64,000 bases of DNA from Myxococcales bacterium (lineage in GTDB: Bacteria > Myxococcota_A > Polyangia > Polyangiales > Polyangiaceae): the NCBI GenBank assembly GCA_025359105.1, contig JANYHK010000059.1:1-64000 (forward strand), in the 5' to 3' direction. The position numbers and the translations under genes are program-made. Under the pieces are notes generated by a model. That model was given only the letters and a program-made list of their open reading frames with translations. It did not search any database and was not told the origin of the DNA. Shown one piece after another: positions 47,840-57,628 of this stretch (the stretch's first letter is position 1; every line of letters starts with the position of its first letter).

Positions 47840-50800
47840 ATGCCCAGATTCCCCGTCCGTTGTGTCGTGGTTGGGCTCGCCTTCGCGTCGGCGCTCGCCC
47901 TCGCGGGGTGCAAGCGGCCCCCGCCCACGTCGCTCGTCGCGCACGGCGACACGTTCGGCGAGATGCGGACGGTCAAGGGCGACGTGACGGTCGCCGCGGC
48001 GGGGGAGGCCAAGCGCGCCCCCTACCCGCGCGAGCGCCTCGCCGAGGGGAGCCAGGTGACGTTGGGCAAGGGCGCGCTCGCATGGATCCGGCGCGACGCC
48101 GGCGCGGTGTGGCTCGTCGAAGGGCCCGCCGAGCTCACCATGCACGAAGGCGCCGTGAAGCTCACGGCCGGGCGCGCGTTCGTCGACGGCGAGGACGGAC
48201 CGCCGATCCGCATCGACGGGCCGCGCGGCGCGGTGGAGCTCGAAGGCGCGCGAGCGAGCGTGGAGGTACGCAGCGACGGGAGCGAAGAGGTCTACGTGCT
48301 TCGCGGCGCCGCGCGCGCAGCAGCGAGCGCACAGCGGGCGATCACCGGCGAGCGTCTGTCGCTCGAAGCGGACGGCTCGGTGAAGCGGACGCCGGCCGTC
48401 GCGTGGGACGACTGGACGGGCGGCCTCGCGACCGCCGATCCCGCGGCGCAACCCGCACCCTTCGGCCTGGGCACCGTCGGAGCGCGCCCGCCCGGCGACA
48501 AGGGCAAACCGCGCTTCTCGCTCGTCATCGAGCGCCTCGACGTGCGCGTCACCATCGACCACGACTTCGCCGTCACGGAGGTCGATCAGACGTTCGTGAA
48601 CCCCAGCTCCGACACGGTCGAGGGCATCTTCAGCTTTCGTACGCCGCCCGGCGCGGTGCTCCACAAATTCGGCGTCGATCGCGACGGCAACGTCGTCTGG
48701 GGCAAGGTGAAAGAGAGCGCTGCCGCGCAGGCGCAGTACGAGAGCAACGTCTACCAGGGCTCGACGGAAGATCCGGCGCTCCTCTCGTGGGTCGGCCCCG
48801 GCGTCTACAACGCCCGCCTCTACCCTATCCAGCCGGGCGCAAAGCGCCGCGTCGTCACGCGCTACGCCGAGTGGCTGTCGCGTCAAGGCCCCAAGGCCGA
48901 CCGGCGCCTGTACGTCTACCCCATGGCGGCGGAGGGGGCGCGCGGCTCGCTCCCGCGCATCGAGGAGCTCCGCGTTTCGCTCGATGTCGGCAAGGCCGGC
49001 GCCACGCGTGTCCGCGCGGGCATGAACGGCAAGGCCGAGGGGTCGAAGGTCGTCATCCAGGCGTTCGATTTCGTGCCGCGGGCGGATCTCGCCGTCGAGC
49101 TGTTCGACGGCGGCGAGTCCGATCCGGTCGCCTACCGCGCCCCGCACGCGCTCACCGCCGACGACATTCCGATGAACGCGGACGCGAAGTTCGCGGCGAA
49201 GGTGTCGGGCGAGGAGCCGGACTACCTCCTCGTCCCGCTGCGCAGTTCCGCGGCGGAGGGCGCGCCGGCGGGGCTCGATCTCGCGATCGTCGTCGACACC
49301 TCCGCGGCCACCGAGTCGGGCGCGCTGTCGATCGCGCGAAACCTGACGTCGGCCCTGCTCGCGCACCTGGGCCCCGCCGATCGCGCGGCGCTCTGGGCGG
49401 GCGATGCGACATTGCGGCCGGTCGCCGACAAGAGCGGTGAGCTCGGACCCGTCGACGCGCGCATGCGACGCGATTGGCTGTCCGGCCTCGCGGGGATCGA
49501 GCGCGGCGGCGCGACCGACATCGGCGCGCTCCTCACCGAAGCGGCGAGCCGCCTGGATCCCAAGCGGCGCGGCGCGGTCATCTACATCGGCGACGGCCTG
49601 CCGTCCGTGGGCGAGGTGTCGCCGAAGGCGCTGCGCGAGCGGCTGCTCCGGTTGCCGCCCCAGACGCGCATCTTCGCCGCCGGCGTGGGCAGCCGCGCAA
49701 ACATCGCGCTGCTCGACTCCGTCGCGCGCGGGGCGCCGGTCGAGTCGGTAGGCGACGCGTACGGCGCGGCGCGGGCGGCCCTGCGGCTCCTCGAAGCGGC
49801 GCAGAGCCCCGCGTGGGTCGGCGCGTCGGTCGACCTCGGCACGGGTGTGGAGCGCGTCTTGCCGCGCGAGCTGCCTCCGGTGAGCGCCGACGACAGCGTG
49901 CTCGTGGTCGGGCGCCTCTCCGGCAAGCCGCCCGCGAAGGTGGACCTGAAGAGCGGCGACGCCGTCGTCACCAAGCCGCTTCGCGTCGTCACGATCGACG
50001 ACGCGGGCGATCTCCGGCGCCGCTGGGGGTTCGGGCGCATGAACGAGCTCCTCGGCGAAGGGGCCGGGCGCGCGTCGCTGGTCGACATCGGCCGCCGGTA
50101 CGGCCTCGTCTCGCCGTACACCTCCTTGTACGTGCCCACGGCGCGCGAGGTCGCGCAAGGCGACGCGGCGTCGCAAGAGGAGCTCGCGGAGTCACGCGCC
50201 GACGCAATCGAGCGCCGCAGGTTCTGGCGCCCTTGGTCCCGCTCGGGACGCGGCGGGTCCTACGCCGAATCGGCCGCCGCCGTCGCCGACAACAAGGAAG
50301 GCGGAACGGGCACGCGCGCCAAAGGCGAAGAAGGGTCGATGGGGAACCCCAGCACGCGCGATACGAGCAGGCGCTACGGGGTCAACGGCCCGTCCAAGAA
50401 CGACGGAGCGGAGGACCGCAAGAAGGCGCTCAGCGAGGCCGCCGAGTTCGGGATGATCGGGCTGCTCGCTCCGGGCGCCGGCGGCGCCGCGATGGACAAG
50501 GACTCCCCGGCCGCGCCGCCGCCTCCCCCGCCCATGCCAGGCGCGCCCGCGAAGCCTCCGGCCGCCGTCGCGCCGTCGCCCACGGCGACCGCGGCGGCCT
50601 CCGCGGCGACCGCGCCGCGAGGCAACACATGGGCAGACGCGGTCGACGACTCGCTCGGGTGGAGCGGGCTCGGCCTCTCCGGCGTCGGTCAGGGCGGTGG
50701 CGGAAAGGGCCAAGGCATCGGCCTCGGCGACGTCGGAACGCTCGGAAGCGGCGCCGGCACCGGCCAGGCCTTCGGCAACGGCCACGGACGCCTCGGTGGA

Positions 50801-52606
50801 GATCACGCCGCCAGGGCGGCGACGCTTCGCCAGGGAGCCTTGCAGGTGAACGGGCGCCTGCCGCCCGAGGTGATCTCGCGCATCGTCCGGCAGAACTTCG
50901 GGCGCTTTCGCCTCTGCTACGAGAACGGCCTCCGCAGCAACCCGAACCTCCAGGGCCGCGTCACCGTCAAGTTCGTGATCGATCGCAGCGGCGCGGTGTC
51001 CACGGCGTCGGACGGCGGCTCCGACCTGCCCGATCAGAGTGTGGTGGGGTGCATCGCACGCAGCTTCGTCAACCTGTCGTTTCCACAGCCCGATGGCGGC
51101 GTCGTCGCCGTCGCGTTTCCGATCGTTTTCGCGCCGGGAGACGGCGCGGTGCCGCCGGAGTCTGGGATCACGACGACCCTCTCGGCCACCGGGCCCATCG
51201 CCGTCATCGGACACGCCCCGCGCCCGTGTGGCGTCGCCGCGGAGCTGCCGCTGTCGGACCGTCGGATCCTCTGGAGCGAGCGCCTCGCCACCCCGGGCGC
51301 GCAGGGCTCCGCCGGAGGCGCGCTCACAGTGTACCGGCGCGCGCTCGAGGACTGCGAGGCGCCGACGTGGCGTGAGCGGACGACGCTGCTCCTCCTCATG
51401 GTCGAGCAGTTGCGCACGGTCTCCGCGCGCGTCGCCTTGTGGCGCTCGCTCATCCTCACGCCCGCGGCCGACGTCGTGTACCGCGCCATCGTCGTTCGCG
51501 TGCAGAACGTGGCGGAGCTGCACGAGCTGCACCGCGCGCTCGGCCTCGCGTCGGTCGACCCCGATCTGCTCGCGGGCATGCTCGCGAAGGCGAAGACGCC
51601 GGCCGATCGTCTCGCCGTGCTGCGCGCCGCCGCCCTGAAATGGGCCGACGATCTCGAGCTCGGGCTGCGCGTGCTCGACGCGCTCGAGGACGCGGGCGAC
51701 GACGGCGGCGGACGCGCCTGGGCACGTCGCCTGCGCCGGCGCGCGGACGCGACCGCGCACGTGTGGACGAGCGTAGGCGAGTACCACCTGCGGCTCGCGG
51801 CGCGCGGCAGCGGAGTCGACGCCGAGCGCGATCGCGTGGAGGCGCGGCGGACGTTCGGCGAGCTCGTGGAGTTCGCGCCCGAGGACCCAGCGGCCCGGCG
51901 GCGCCTCGGCGATCTGCTGCGCGCGCACGGCTGGTACGACGAAGCGCTGCGCCAGTACCTGACCTTGCAGACGCTCACCCCCGACGACGCGGACGTGCCG
52001 CTCTTGATCGCGGCGGCGGCTCAGGGGCTCGGGCGGGTCGAAGAGGCGGTGGGATGGGCCGAGAAGGCGGCCGCCGCGGGCTCGCCCGACGGCCAGAGCC
52101 CCCTGTCGCGCGCGTCGCGGGCCACAGCGGTTGCGTTCCTCGCGTGGGCGCGCGACGAGGCGCTGCGCGCGGGCAAGAAGGACGACGCGGAGAAGCTCCT
52201 CTCTCGCGCGCGGCGGCTCGCGGCGGGCAGCGCGAAGCAGAATCCGGAGGCCGACGCGAAGGGCGTCCGCATCCTCGTCACGTGGGCACACCCGGAGCTC
52301 CACCCGTCGCTCTGGACGACCGCGCTCGGCACACCGATGCCGTCGCCCGACAACTTCCCGATGTACGGCGTGGCGGAGGCGACGACGAACGCCGCGCCCG
52401 CCACCGCGGAGCTGCGGCTCGAACCTGAGGACGCCGCGCGCGCCGCACGGCTTGGCCTGAAGGCGACGGTGACGGTCATCACCGGCGGCGGCACGCCGGC
52501 CGAGGCGATCACGCGGCAAGAGGTGGGCTTCGGCACGACCGCAGCGCCGGTGACGCGGCTGGTTCTGACCGTCGACAACGGCGCCCTGAAAGTGGGGGCA
52601 CCGTGA
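47840..52606 (+). CDS. giant FecR-VIT-vWA-AgmX-TPR lipoprotein
   Basis: 1588 residues from ATG 47840. Lipobox LALAGC. Domains in order: FecR-like beta domain (about 34-187), VIT domain (about 224-347, LDVRVTIDHDFAVTEVDQTF), vWA domain (about 476-650; its MIDAS is imperfect, DTSAATES instead of DxSxS), a low-complexity Gly/Pro linker (about 800-1000), an AgmX/PglI-type C-terminal domain (about 1000-1098, LQGRVTVKFVIDRSGAVS) and TPR-like repeats (about 1250-1450). AgmX-type domains occur in myxobacterial gliding-associated and TonB-like proteins. The function is probably envelope-associated. It overlaps its tandem paralog by 4 bp. Confidence 0.85.
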   Translation: MPRFPVRCVVVGLAFASALALAGCKRPPPTSLVAHGDTFGEMRTVKGDVTVAAAGEAKRAPYPRERLAEGSQVTLGKGALAWIRRDAGAVWLVEGPAELTMHEGAVKLTAGRAFVDGEDGPPIRIDGPRGAVELEGARASVEVRSDGSEEVYVLRGAARAAASAQRAITGERLSLEADGSVKRTPAVAWDDWTGGLATADPAAQPAPFGLGTVGARPPGDKGKPRFSLVIERLDVRVTIDHDFAVTEVDQTFVNPSSDTVEGIFSFRTPPGAVLHKFGVDRDGNVVWGKVKESAAAQAQYESNVYQGSTEDPALLSWVGPGVYNARLYPIQPGAKRRVVTRYAEWLSRQGPKADRRLYVYPMAAEGARGSLPRIEELRVSLDVGKAGATRVRAGMNGKAEGSKVVIQAFDFVPRADLAVELFDGGESDPVAYRAPHALTADDIPMNADAKFAAKVSGEEPDYLLVPLRSSAAEGAPAGLDLAIVVDTSAATESGALSIARNLTSALLAHLGPADRAALWAGDATLRPVADKSGELGPVDARMRRDWLSGLAGIERGGATDIGALLTEAASRLDPKRRGAVIYIGDGLPSVGEVSPKALRERLLRLPPQTRIFAAGVGSRANIALLDSVARGAPVESVGDAYGAARAALRLLEAAQSPAWVGASVDLGTGVERVLPRELPPVSADDSVLVVGRLSGKPPAKVDLKSGDAVVTKPLRVVTIDDAGDLRRRWGFGRMNELLGEGAGRASLVDIGRRYGLVSPYTSLYVPTAREVAQGDAASQEELAESRADAIERRRFWRPWSRSGRGGSYAESAAAVADNKEGGTGTRAKGEEGSMGNPSTRDTSRRYGVNGPSKNDGAEDRKKALSEAAEFGMIGLLAPGAGGAAMDKDSPAAPPPPPPMPGAPAKPPAAVAPSPTATAAASAATAPRGNTWADAVDDSLGWSGLGLSGVGQGGGGKGQGIGLGDVGTLGSGAGTGQAFGNGHGRLGGDHAARAATLRQGALQVNGRLPPEVISRIVRQNFGRFRLCYENGLRSNPNLQGRVTVKFVIDRSGAVSTASDGGSDLPDQSVVGCIARSFVNLSFPQPDGGVVAVAFPIVFAPGDGAVPPESGITTTLSATGPIAVIGHAPRPCGVAAELPLSDRRILWSERLATPGAQGSAGGALTVYRRALEDCEAPTWRERTTLLLLMVEQLRTVSARVALWRSLILTPAADVVYRAIVVRVQNVAELHELHRALGLASVDPDLLAGMLAKAKTPADRLAVLRAAALKWADDLELGLRVLDALEDAGDDGGGRAWARRLRRRADATAHVWTSVGEYHLRLAARGSGVDAERDRVEARRTFGELVEFAPEDPAARRRLGDLLRAHGWYDEALRQYLTLQTLTPDDADVPLLIAAAAQGLGRVEEAVGWAEKAAAAGSPDGQSPLSRASRATAVAFLAWARDEALRAGKKDDAEKLLSRARRLAAGSAKQNPEADAKGVRILVTWAHPELHPSLWTTALGTPMPSPDNFPMYGVAEATTNAAPATAELRLEPEDAARAARLGLKATVTVITGGGTPAEAITRQEVGFGTTAAPVTRLVLTVDNGALKVGAP

Positions 52607-55600
52607 GGTCCACCTTGCGCCGGTTCGTCCTCGCGCTCGTGCGCCCCCGGCTCGCGCTCGCGGTCCTCACCGCGGGCGCCGCGGGCGCCGGCTACCTCGG
52701 CTACACGTCACGCGGCGGTCAGACCGTCGACATCGGCCCGGTGCGGACCACCGTGGGCGATCTCCGCTCGCTCCATGCCGAGGTCATGGTGAGTGGCCGC
52801 GAGGTGCGCGGCAGCGCGCGCCTCCGCGACGGCGACGAGGTGAAGACCGGGCCGAGCGGCCGCGCGCGCATGCGCCTCGACGACGGCACGGTCCTCATCG
52901 TCGACGGCGACGCCGAGCTCAAGCTCCGCGGTGAGCGCATCACGCTCGCGCGTGGCCGCATTTTCGTACAAGCGGGCGCCGCGTCGCGGACCGAGGTCGA
53001 GGTGAAGGGCGCGGTCGCCACCGTGGTCTCGAGCGCGGCCGCGTTCGACGCCGACGAAGGTCCGCGCGGCGCGCCGAAGGCCTACTGCGCCCGCGGCGAG
53101 CTCGTCCTCGCGGCCGCCGGCAAATCGGTGCACGTTCCGAGCGGCGAGACGGCGACGCTGTCGAAGGACGGCGCGAAAGTCGCCCCTGAAACGGCGTTCG
53201 ACGACTGGACGGGCGGCCTCGCGGTGCCGTGGTCCGGCGAGCGCGCGCCTGCCAGCGCCATCGCCGAGCTGTGGGCCGGCGACGGCGAGGCCAACCCCGG
53301 CGCGCCGCTCGTCGTCCGCTCAGGCAAGGTCGACGTCGCGATCGAGGGCGAGGTCGCCATCACGCGCACGCGCACGACGTACTTCAACGGCTCCGACGGC
53401 AGCGTCCAGGCCGACGTGCGCATGGCGCTCCCCGAGGGGGCGGTCGTCTCGCGCGTCGCCCGCCTCGACGAGGGCGGGGCGATCGAGAGCGAGGCGACGC
53501 TCGGCGTGGGCAACCGAACTGCGGGCGCCGCGGGCATGGGCAGCCGCCTCGAGTGGGCCGGCGGCGGATGGCTGCGCGGCACGCTCACCGGCATTCGCGC
53601 GGGCTCGTCCGTCGACCTCATCGTGGAATACGTCGAGTGGCTCCCGCAGAAGGACGGCCTCGCGACGTACCGCTTCCCGATGGCGAGCGAGATCGACGCG
53701 CCGATGGTCGGCGGCCTCTCCGTGCGCGTCCATTCGCAGGCGCAGGCGCGCTGGCTCTCGGCGAGCACGGGCGCGCTCGTCGTGGGCGGCGGCATCGAGC
53801 TGCATCGGGCCGACATCAGGCCCACCGGCGATTTCGTGGTCGAGACGATCCCCGCCGTCGTCCGGCCCGGCGTGGTGCGCGCGTACGTCGAGCGCGGCGC
53901 GGGGACCGACGACGGCTACCTCCTCGTGCGCACCGAGGCACCCGCGCTCGACGAGAGCGGCGGCGTGACGCTCGCGCTCGTGGTCGACGCGTCGAGCAGC
54001 ATGGGCCCCGCGCTCCTCGAGACCGAGCGCGCGGCGGTCGACGGCGTCCTCGAGGCCCTCGGCCCGAAGGACTCCGTCGTCGTCCTCGCTGCCGATCAGA
54101 GCACTGCGATCGTCGGCCCGGACAAACCGTCGCCCGTCACCCCCGAGCTCCGCGCGCGCGTGCGCAAAGAGCTCGCCGCCGTCCACGCCGGCGGCGCGTC
54201 GAACCTCGGCCTCGCCCTCGAGCGCGCCGCCGATCTGCTCGACGGCAACGGCGAGCGCGCCGGCACCGGAATGGTCGTCTACCTCGGCGATGGCCGCCCT
54301 ACTGTCGGCGAGACGGACGCACGCGCGATCCGGAAGCGTCTCTCGCGTCGCGCCAGCGGCGTCCCGCGCCTCGGCGCGTTCGCTGTCGGGCAGGGCGCCG
54401 ATCGCTGGATGCTCGCCGAGCTCGCCGGCGCCGCCGGTCCCGTCTACGACGTCCTCGATCGCCCCGACGCCGCACGCGCCAGCGCCGCGCTCGTTGCCGA
54501 CGCGCTCACGCCGACGCTGCGCGACGTGTCCATCGACTTCGGTCCCACGGTCGATCGGGTCTACCCGCGTGACGCGCGCGCCGCCGCCGCCGGCGCCACC
54601 TTCACGGCCGCCGGCCGCCTCCGCGGCGACGTGCCGAAGCAAGTCTCGCTTCGCTACCGCAAGGGAACGCAGCTCGTCGAGGAGGTTCGCCAGGTCGAGA
54701 TCATCCGCTCGCCCGACTTCGCCGACGTCGCGCGCCGCTGGACCCAGCTGCGCATCGAGGACACCGTCACGCGCGCCGACGGCGTCGAGCCGGCGATCGC
54801 CCTCGCCGCGAGAGCGCAGCTCCTCACTCCGTGGACCGGCTGGTTCTTCGGCGGAAACGCGTCGGCGCCGTGGGAGGACCGCGTGCTTGGCCTCTCGCCG
54901 TCGCTCGACGCCGCCTTCGCGCCGCACGTGGAGCCGGCGCCGCCGCCGCCGTCGCTCTTGCTCGAGCCGCCGGACCAGGTCATGGGTGAAGCTTCGATCG
55001 AGGAGGCCGCCGAGATCGCCGCGCGTCACTCCATCCAGGAGTCGCTCGCGGCGATGGTCGCGTGCCGGGACGCGCGGGCCTCGATCAAGCCCGGCGTCAC
55101 CGGGCAGCTGCAGGTGGACGTCTCCATCGCCGGCAACGGGCACGCCACGCGCGTCAACGTCGTCGCCTTGCAACCGAACGAGGACGACGCGGTGCTCGAT
55201 CGCTGCATCCGGGTCGTGGTGAACGCCGTCCCGTTCTTCGCCGCGGGCGTCACGATTTCGTTCGCGCACACCATCTCGCTGCCGCCCGGCCGCAGCTCGC
55301 GTCGTACGTCGTGCTCCGTCGCGTCGACGCTGCCTCTCGCCGTACGCCGCGGCATTTGGCGCGCGCGCAAGACGAAGGGCAACCTCGACTACTTCGGCGC
55401 GGCGCGCACCTGCGAGCTCCCGACGTGGGGCGATCGTCGCACGCTGCTCGGCATCCTGATGGCGGGCATGAACGCGCAAGCGGCGACGGCGCTGAGCTCG
55501 CGCATCTCCGCGGAGGGGGACGGCGACGCCGCTGCCTTCGTGCGTCAGGAGACCATGCGCCGCGCGAGCTTCACGTCGGTCGGTTACGAAGAGCTGCGGC

Positions 55601-56598
55601 GGCTCCTCATCGACGACGAGCCGAAGGTCGATCGCGTCCTCGACAAGGCCTACCGCGCGGCCAAGACCGACGATGCGCGCCTCGCGGTCCTGCGCCGCTT
55701 CCTGCGCCTCGCGCCGCACAGCCCCCTGGGGCGCCGCCTTCTCCTGTCGCTGCTCGAGGCACGCAAGGACCGGGGCGGCTTGCTCGACACCATCGAGCAG
55801 CTCCGCCGAGATCCGTTCGCCGACGCCGGCCTGCTCGCAGAGTGTGCGTCCACGCTGCGCCGGCTCGGCATGGACGAGGAGGGACGGCGCGCCTTCGGGG
55901 AGCTCGTCGAGCGCGCGCCGCGCGATCCGTGGACGCTCGGCTACGTGGGCGACCGCCTGCGCGCCGAGGGGCTCTACGAGGACGCGCTCGCGGCGTACAC
56001 CCGGCTCGATGCGGCGATGCCCGACGATCCGGCAGTGGCGCTGCGCCTCGCCCTCGCGCACGCCGGCGCCGGGAGGCTGGACGTGGCGACCCGCCTGCTC
56101 GATCGCGTCGCGCAGACCGGCGGACGCGGTGACGACGGCCGGCTCGGCGAGCTGGCCTCGGTCGTCTCGGCGTCGCTCCTCGCGACGGCGAGGCAAAAGA
56201 CGCCGGGACCAGAGACCGACGCCCTCCTCGTGCGCCGGCTCGCGCAGACGCCGCTGCCCGACGTCGCCAGCGTCATCCTGGTGCGCACGCCGCTCACCGA
56301 CGACAAGGTGGAGGTGTCCATTGCGCGCCGCGAGGCCGACAAGGACGAGCTCCCCGCCGATCTGGATGCGTCGGCGATGGGGCTCGCCGCGGTGCGCATC
56401 GAGCGCGGCGGAGGCACCGCGCGCATCCGTTTGCGCAGAGCCGCCGGTCTCGCCGGGTCGCGGCCGACGCGCGGCCTCGTGACGGCGCTCGTGCTCGGCG
56501 GCGATCGCAGCCAGATGAAGCTCGTCACGCGCGAGGTCGACATCTTGCCAGGGGACAAAGGCACCGAGCTTCGCTGGACCGGGGAGGCCTTCCAATGA
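52603..56598 (+). CDS. giant FecR-VIT-vWA-AgmX-TPR protein, tandem paralog
   Basis: 1331 residues from GTG 52603, overlapping the previous stop. It has the same domain order as its neighbour, without the long Gly/Pro linker and with a membrane anchor (LALAVLTAGAAGAGYLGY) instead of a lipobox. FecR-like about 35-200 (ending FDDWTGGLAV, as in the paralog), VIT-like about 225-350, vWA about 453-616 with an intact MIDAS (DASSSMG), AgmX-like about 815-890 (VTGQLQVDVSIAGNGHATRV), then TPR repeats about 1000-1190. One copy has an intact and the other an altered MIDAS, which suggests a division of roles in a complex. Confidence 0.85.
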   Translation: MRSTLRRFVLALVRPRLALAVLTAGAAGAGYLGYTSRGGQTVDIGPVRTTVGDLRSLHAEVMVSGREVRGSARLRDGDEVKTGPSGRARMRLDDGTVLIVDGDAELKLRGERITLARGRIFVQAGAASRTEVEVKGAVATVVSSAAAFDADEGPRGAPKAYCARGELVLAAAGKSVHVPSGETATLSKDGAKVAPETAFDDWTGGLAVPWSGERAPASAIAELWAGDGEANPGAPLVVRSGKVDVAIEGEVAITRTRTTYFNGSDGSVQADVRMALPEGAVVSRVARLDEGGAIESEATLGVGNRTAGAAGMGSRLEWAGGGWLRGTLTGIRAGSSVDLIVEYVEWLPQKDGLATYRFPMASEIDAPMVGGLSVRVHSQAQARWLSASTGALVVGGGIELHRADIRPTGDFVVETIPAVVRPGVVRAYVERGAGTDDGYLLVRTEAPALDESGGVTLALVVDASSSMGPALLETERAAVDGVLEALGPKDSVVVLAADQSTAIVGPDKPSPVTPELRARVRKELAAVHAGGASNLGLALERAADLLDGNGERAGTGMVVYLGDGRPTVGETDARAIRKRLSRRASGVPRLGAFAVGQGADRWMLAELAGAAGPVYDVLDRPDAARASAALVADALTPTLRDVSIDFGPTVDRVYPRDARAAAAGATFTAAGRLRGDVPKQVSLRYRKGTQLVEEVRQVEIIRSPDFADVARRWTQLRIEDTVTRADGVEPAIALAARAQLLTPWTGWFFGGNASAPWEDRVLGLSPSLDAAFAPHVEPAPPPPSLLLEPPDQVMGEASIEEAAEIAARHSIQESLAAMVACRDARASIKPGVTGQLQVDVSIAGNGHATRVNVVALQPNEDDAVLDRCIRVVVNAVPFFAAGVTISFAHTISLPPGRSSRRTSCSVASTLPLAVRRGIWRARKTKGNLDYFGAARTCELPTWGDRRTLLGILMAGMNAQAATALSSRISAEGDGDAAAFVRQETMRRASFTSVGYEELRRLLIDDEPKVDRVLDKAYRAAKTDDARLAVLRRFLRLAPHSPLGRRLLLSLLEARKDRGGLLDTIEQLRRDPFADAGLLAECASTLRRLGMDEEGRRAFGELVERAPRDPWTLGYVGDRLRAEGLYEDALAAYTRLDAAMPDDPAVALRLALAHAGAGRLDVATRLLDRVAQTGGRGDDGRLGELASVVSASLLATARQKTPGPETDALLVRRLAQTPLPDVASVILVRTPLTDDKVEVSIARREADKDELPADLDASAMGLAAVRIERGGGTARIRLRRAAGLAGSRPTRGLVTALVLGGDRSQMKLVTREVDILPGDKGTELRWTGEAFQ

Positions 56599-57299
56599 GC
56601 GCACCGGACCAGACGGCGCCGCCCGCGCCCGTCGCCGCACCGACCCACGCGCCTGACATCACCGACGACGTCACCGTCGCGGGCTCCGTCGCGCAGCCGC
56701 AGTCACCGCCCACACCGCCCACCGAGGCGCCCGTACCGTCGGGCCCGTACCGCACGTTCGAGATCATCCCCGTGCTTGGGCCCGCCCTCCCGCCGCCAAA
56801 GAGGCCCCGGCCGGTGATCGGCCCGACGCTGACCACCTTCGCGGCGCTGCTCTGGTCGTTCGTCGTGGCCGGGCAATTCACGACGTCGTGGCTCGTGGGC
56901 GCGCCGCTCCCGCAGGGCATGGCCTTCTTCGTCGTCACGCTCACAACGTTTGCCGCGTGGCTGTCGAGCGTTCGCCTCAGCGGTGTCGTCACGCCGCCGC
57001 GCGGGCGGGTCTGGTTCCTCGGGCGCGCCGTCACGATCGCGTTCTTCGCGTCCATCCTGTTCTTCGGCAGCGTGATGGCGGCGACCATCGCCGGCGAGAC
57101 GGTGCTGCGCAACCACGATCTGGCCATCGCCTTCTTGCTCGTCGTCGTCGCGACGGGCGCGGCCATCCTCGGGCCGCGATGGACCTCCCCGGCACCTCTG
57201 GAACGGACGCACGGGCAGCGCGTCCGGCTGGTCATGCTCTGGATCGCGGGCGGCCTCGTCACGCTCGTCGCGGGTGTGGACCTCGCGGCGAACGGCTGA
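56595..57299 (+). CDS. multi-pass membrane protein of unknown function
   Basis: 234 residues, start overlapping the previous stop (ATGA). A Pro/Thr-rich N-terminal region (1-75) is followed by five predicted membrane helices between about 78 and 230 (LTTFAALLWSFVVAGQF, FFVVTLTTFAAWLSSV, TIAFFASILFFGSVMA, AIAFLLVVVATGAAIL, VMLWIAGGLVTLVAGV). It is the third gene of the giant-protein operon and may anchor them. Confidence 0.7.
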   Translation: MSAPDQTAPPAPVAAPTHAPDITDDVTVAGSVAQPQSPPTPPTEAPVPSGPYRTFEIIPVLGPALPPPKRPRPVIGPTLTTFAALLWSFVVAGQFTTSWLVGAPLPQGMAFFVVTLTTFAAWLSSVRLSGVVTPPRGRVWFLGRAVTIAFFASILFFGSVMAATIAGETVLRNHDLAIAFLLVVVATGAAILGPRWTSPAPLERTHGQRVRLVMLWIAGGLVTLVAGVDLAANG

Positions 57300-57313
57300 G
57301 GAGGCGTCCCCTC

Positions 57314-57600
57314 GTGGGCCGCTGGAAATACGACGACCGATCCGATCGGGGCCGCGGCGTAAGCGGGATCTACTGCGCCCTGTCCGGCGGAACGTCGTTC
57401 GGGAGCTTCGACCTCTGGCAGTCCGACTTCAGTGACGCCGGCGGTTGGAAGGCAGGCTCCGCGAACTACGCGACGATTCAGTTCCCCGACGTCAACGGCG
57501 ACGGGAAGGCCGACGTCTGCGGCCGCGGGGCCGCGGGGCTCGCGTGCGCGTTGTCGACGTGCACGTCCTTAGGCGCATTCGGGGCCTTCCGCAGCTCGCC
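57314..57600 (+). pseudogene. fragment of an FG-GAP/VCBS repeat protein gene
   Basis: About 95 codons in one frame read GIYCALSGGTSFGSF, FSDAGGWKAG, TIQFPDVNGDGKADVCGRG and AAGLACALST. This is one and a half blades of the FG-GAP repeat (calcium-binding DVNGDGKAD) found in myxobacterial secreted proteins. There is no signal sequence, and after about 57600 the frame runs into the antisense of the next gene. It is a decayed remnant that fills the 329-bp gap. Confidence 0.6.
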
Positions 57601-57628
57601 TCGGGCTCTAACGGTATCTAGGCGCGCT

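Noticed and set aside
53320-56640. A 1,106-codon minus-strand ORF
   Set aside because: It is antisense to the second giant VIT/vWA gene and rich in Arg, Ala and Gly without motifs.
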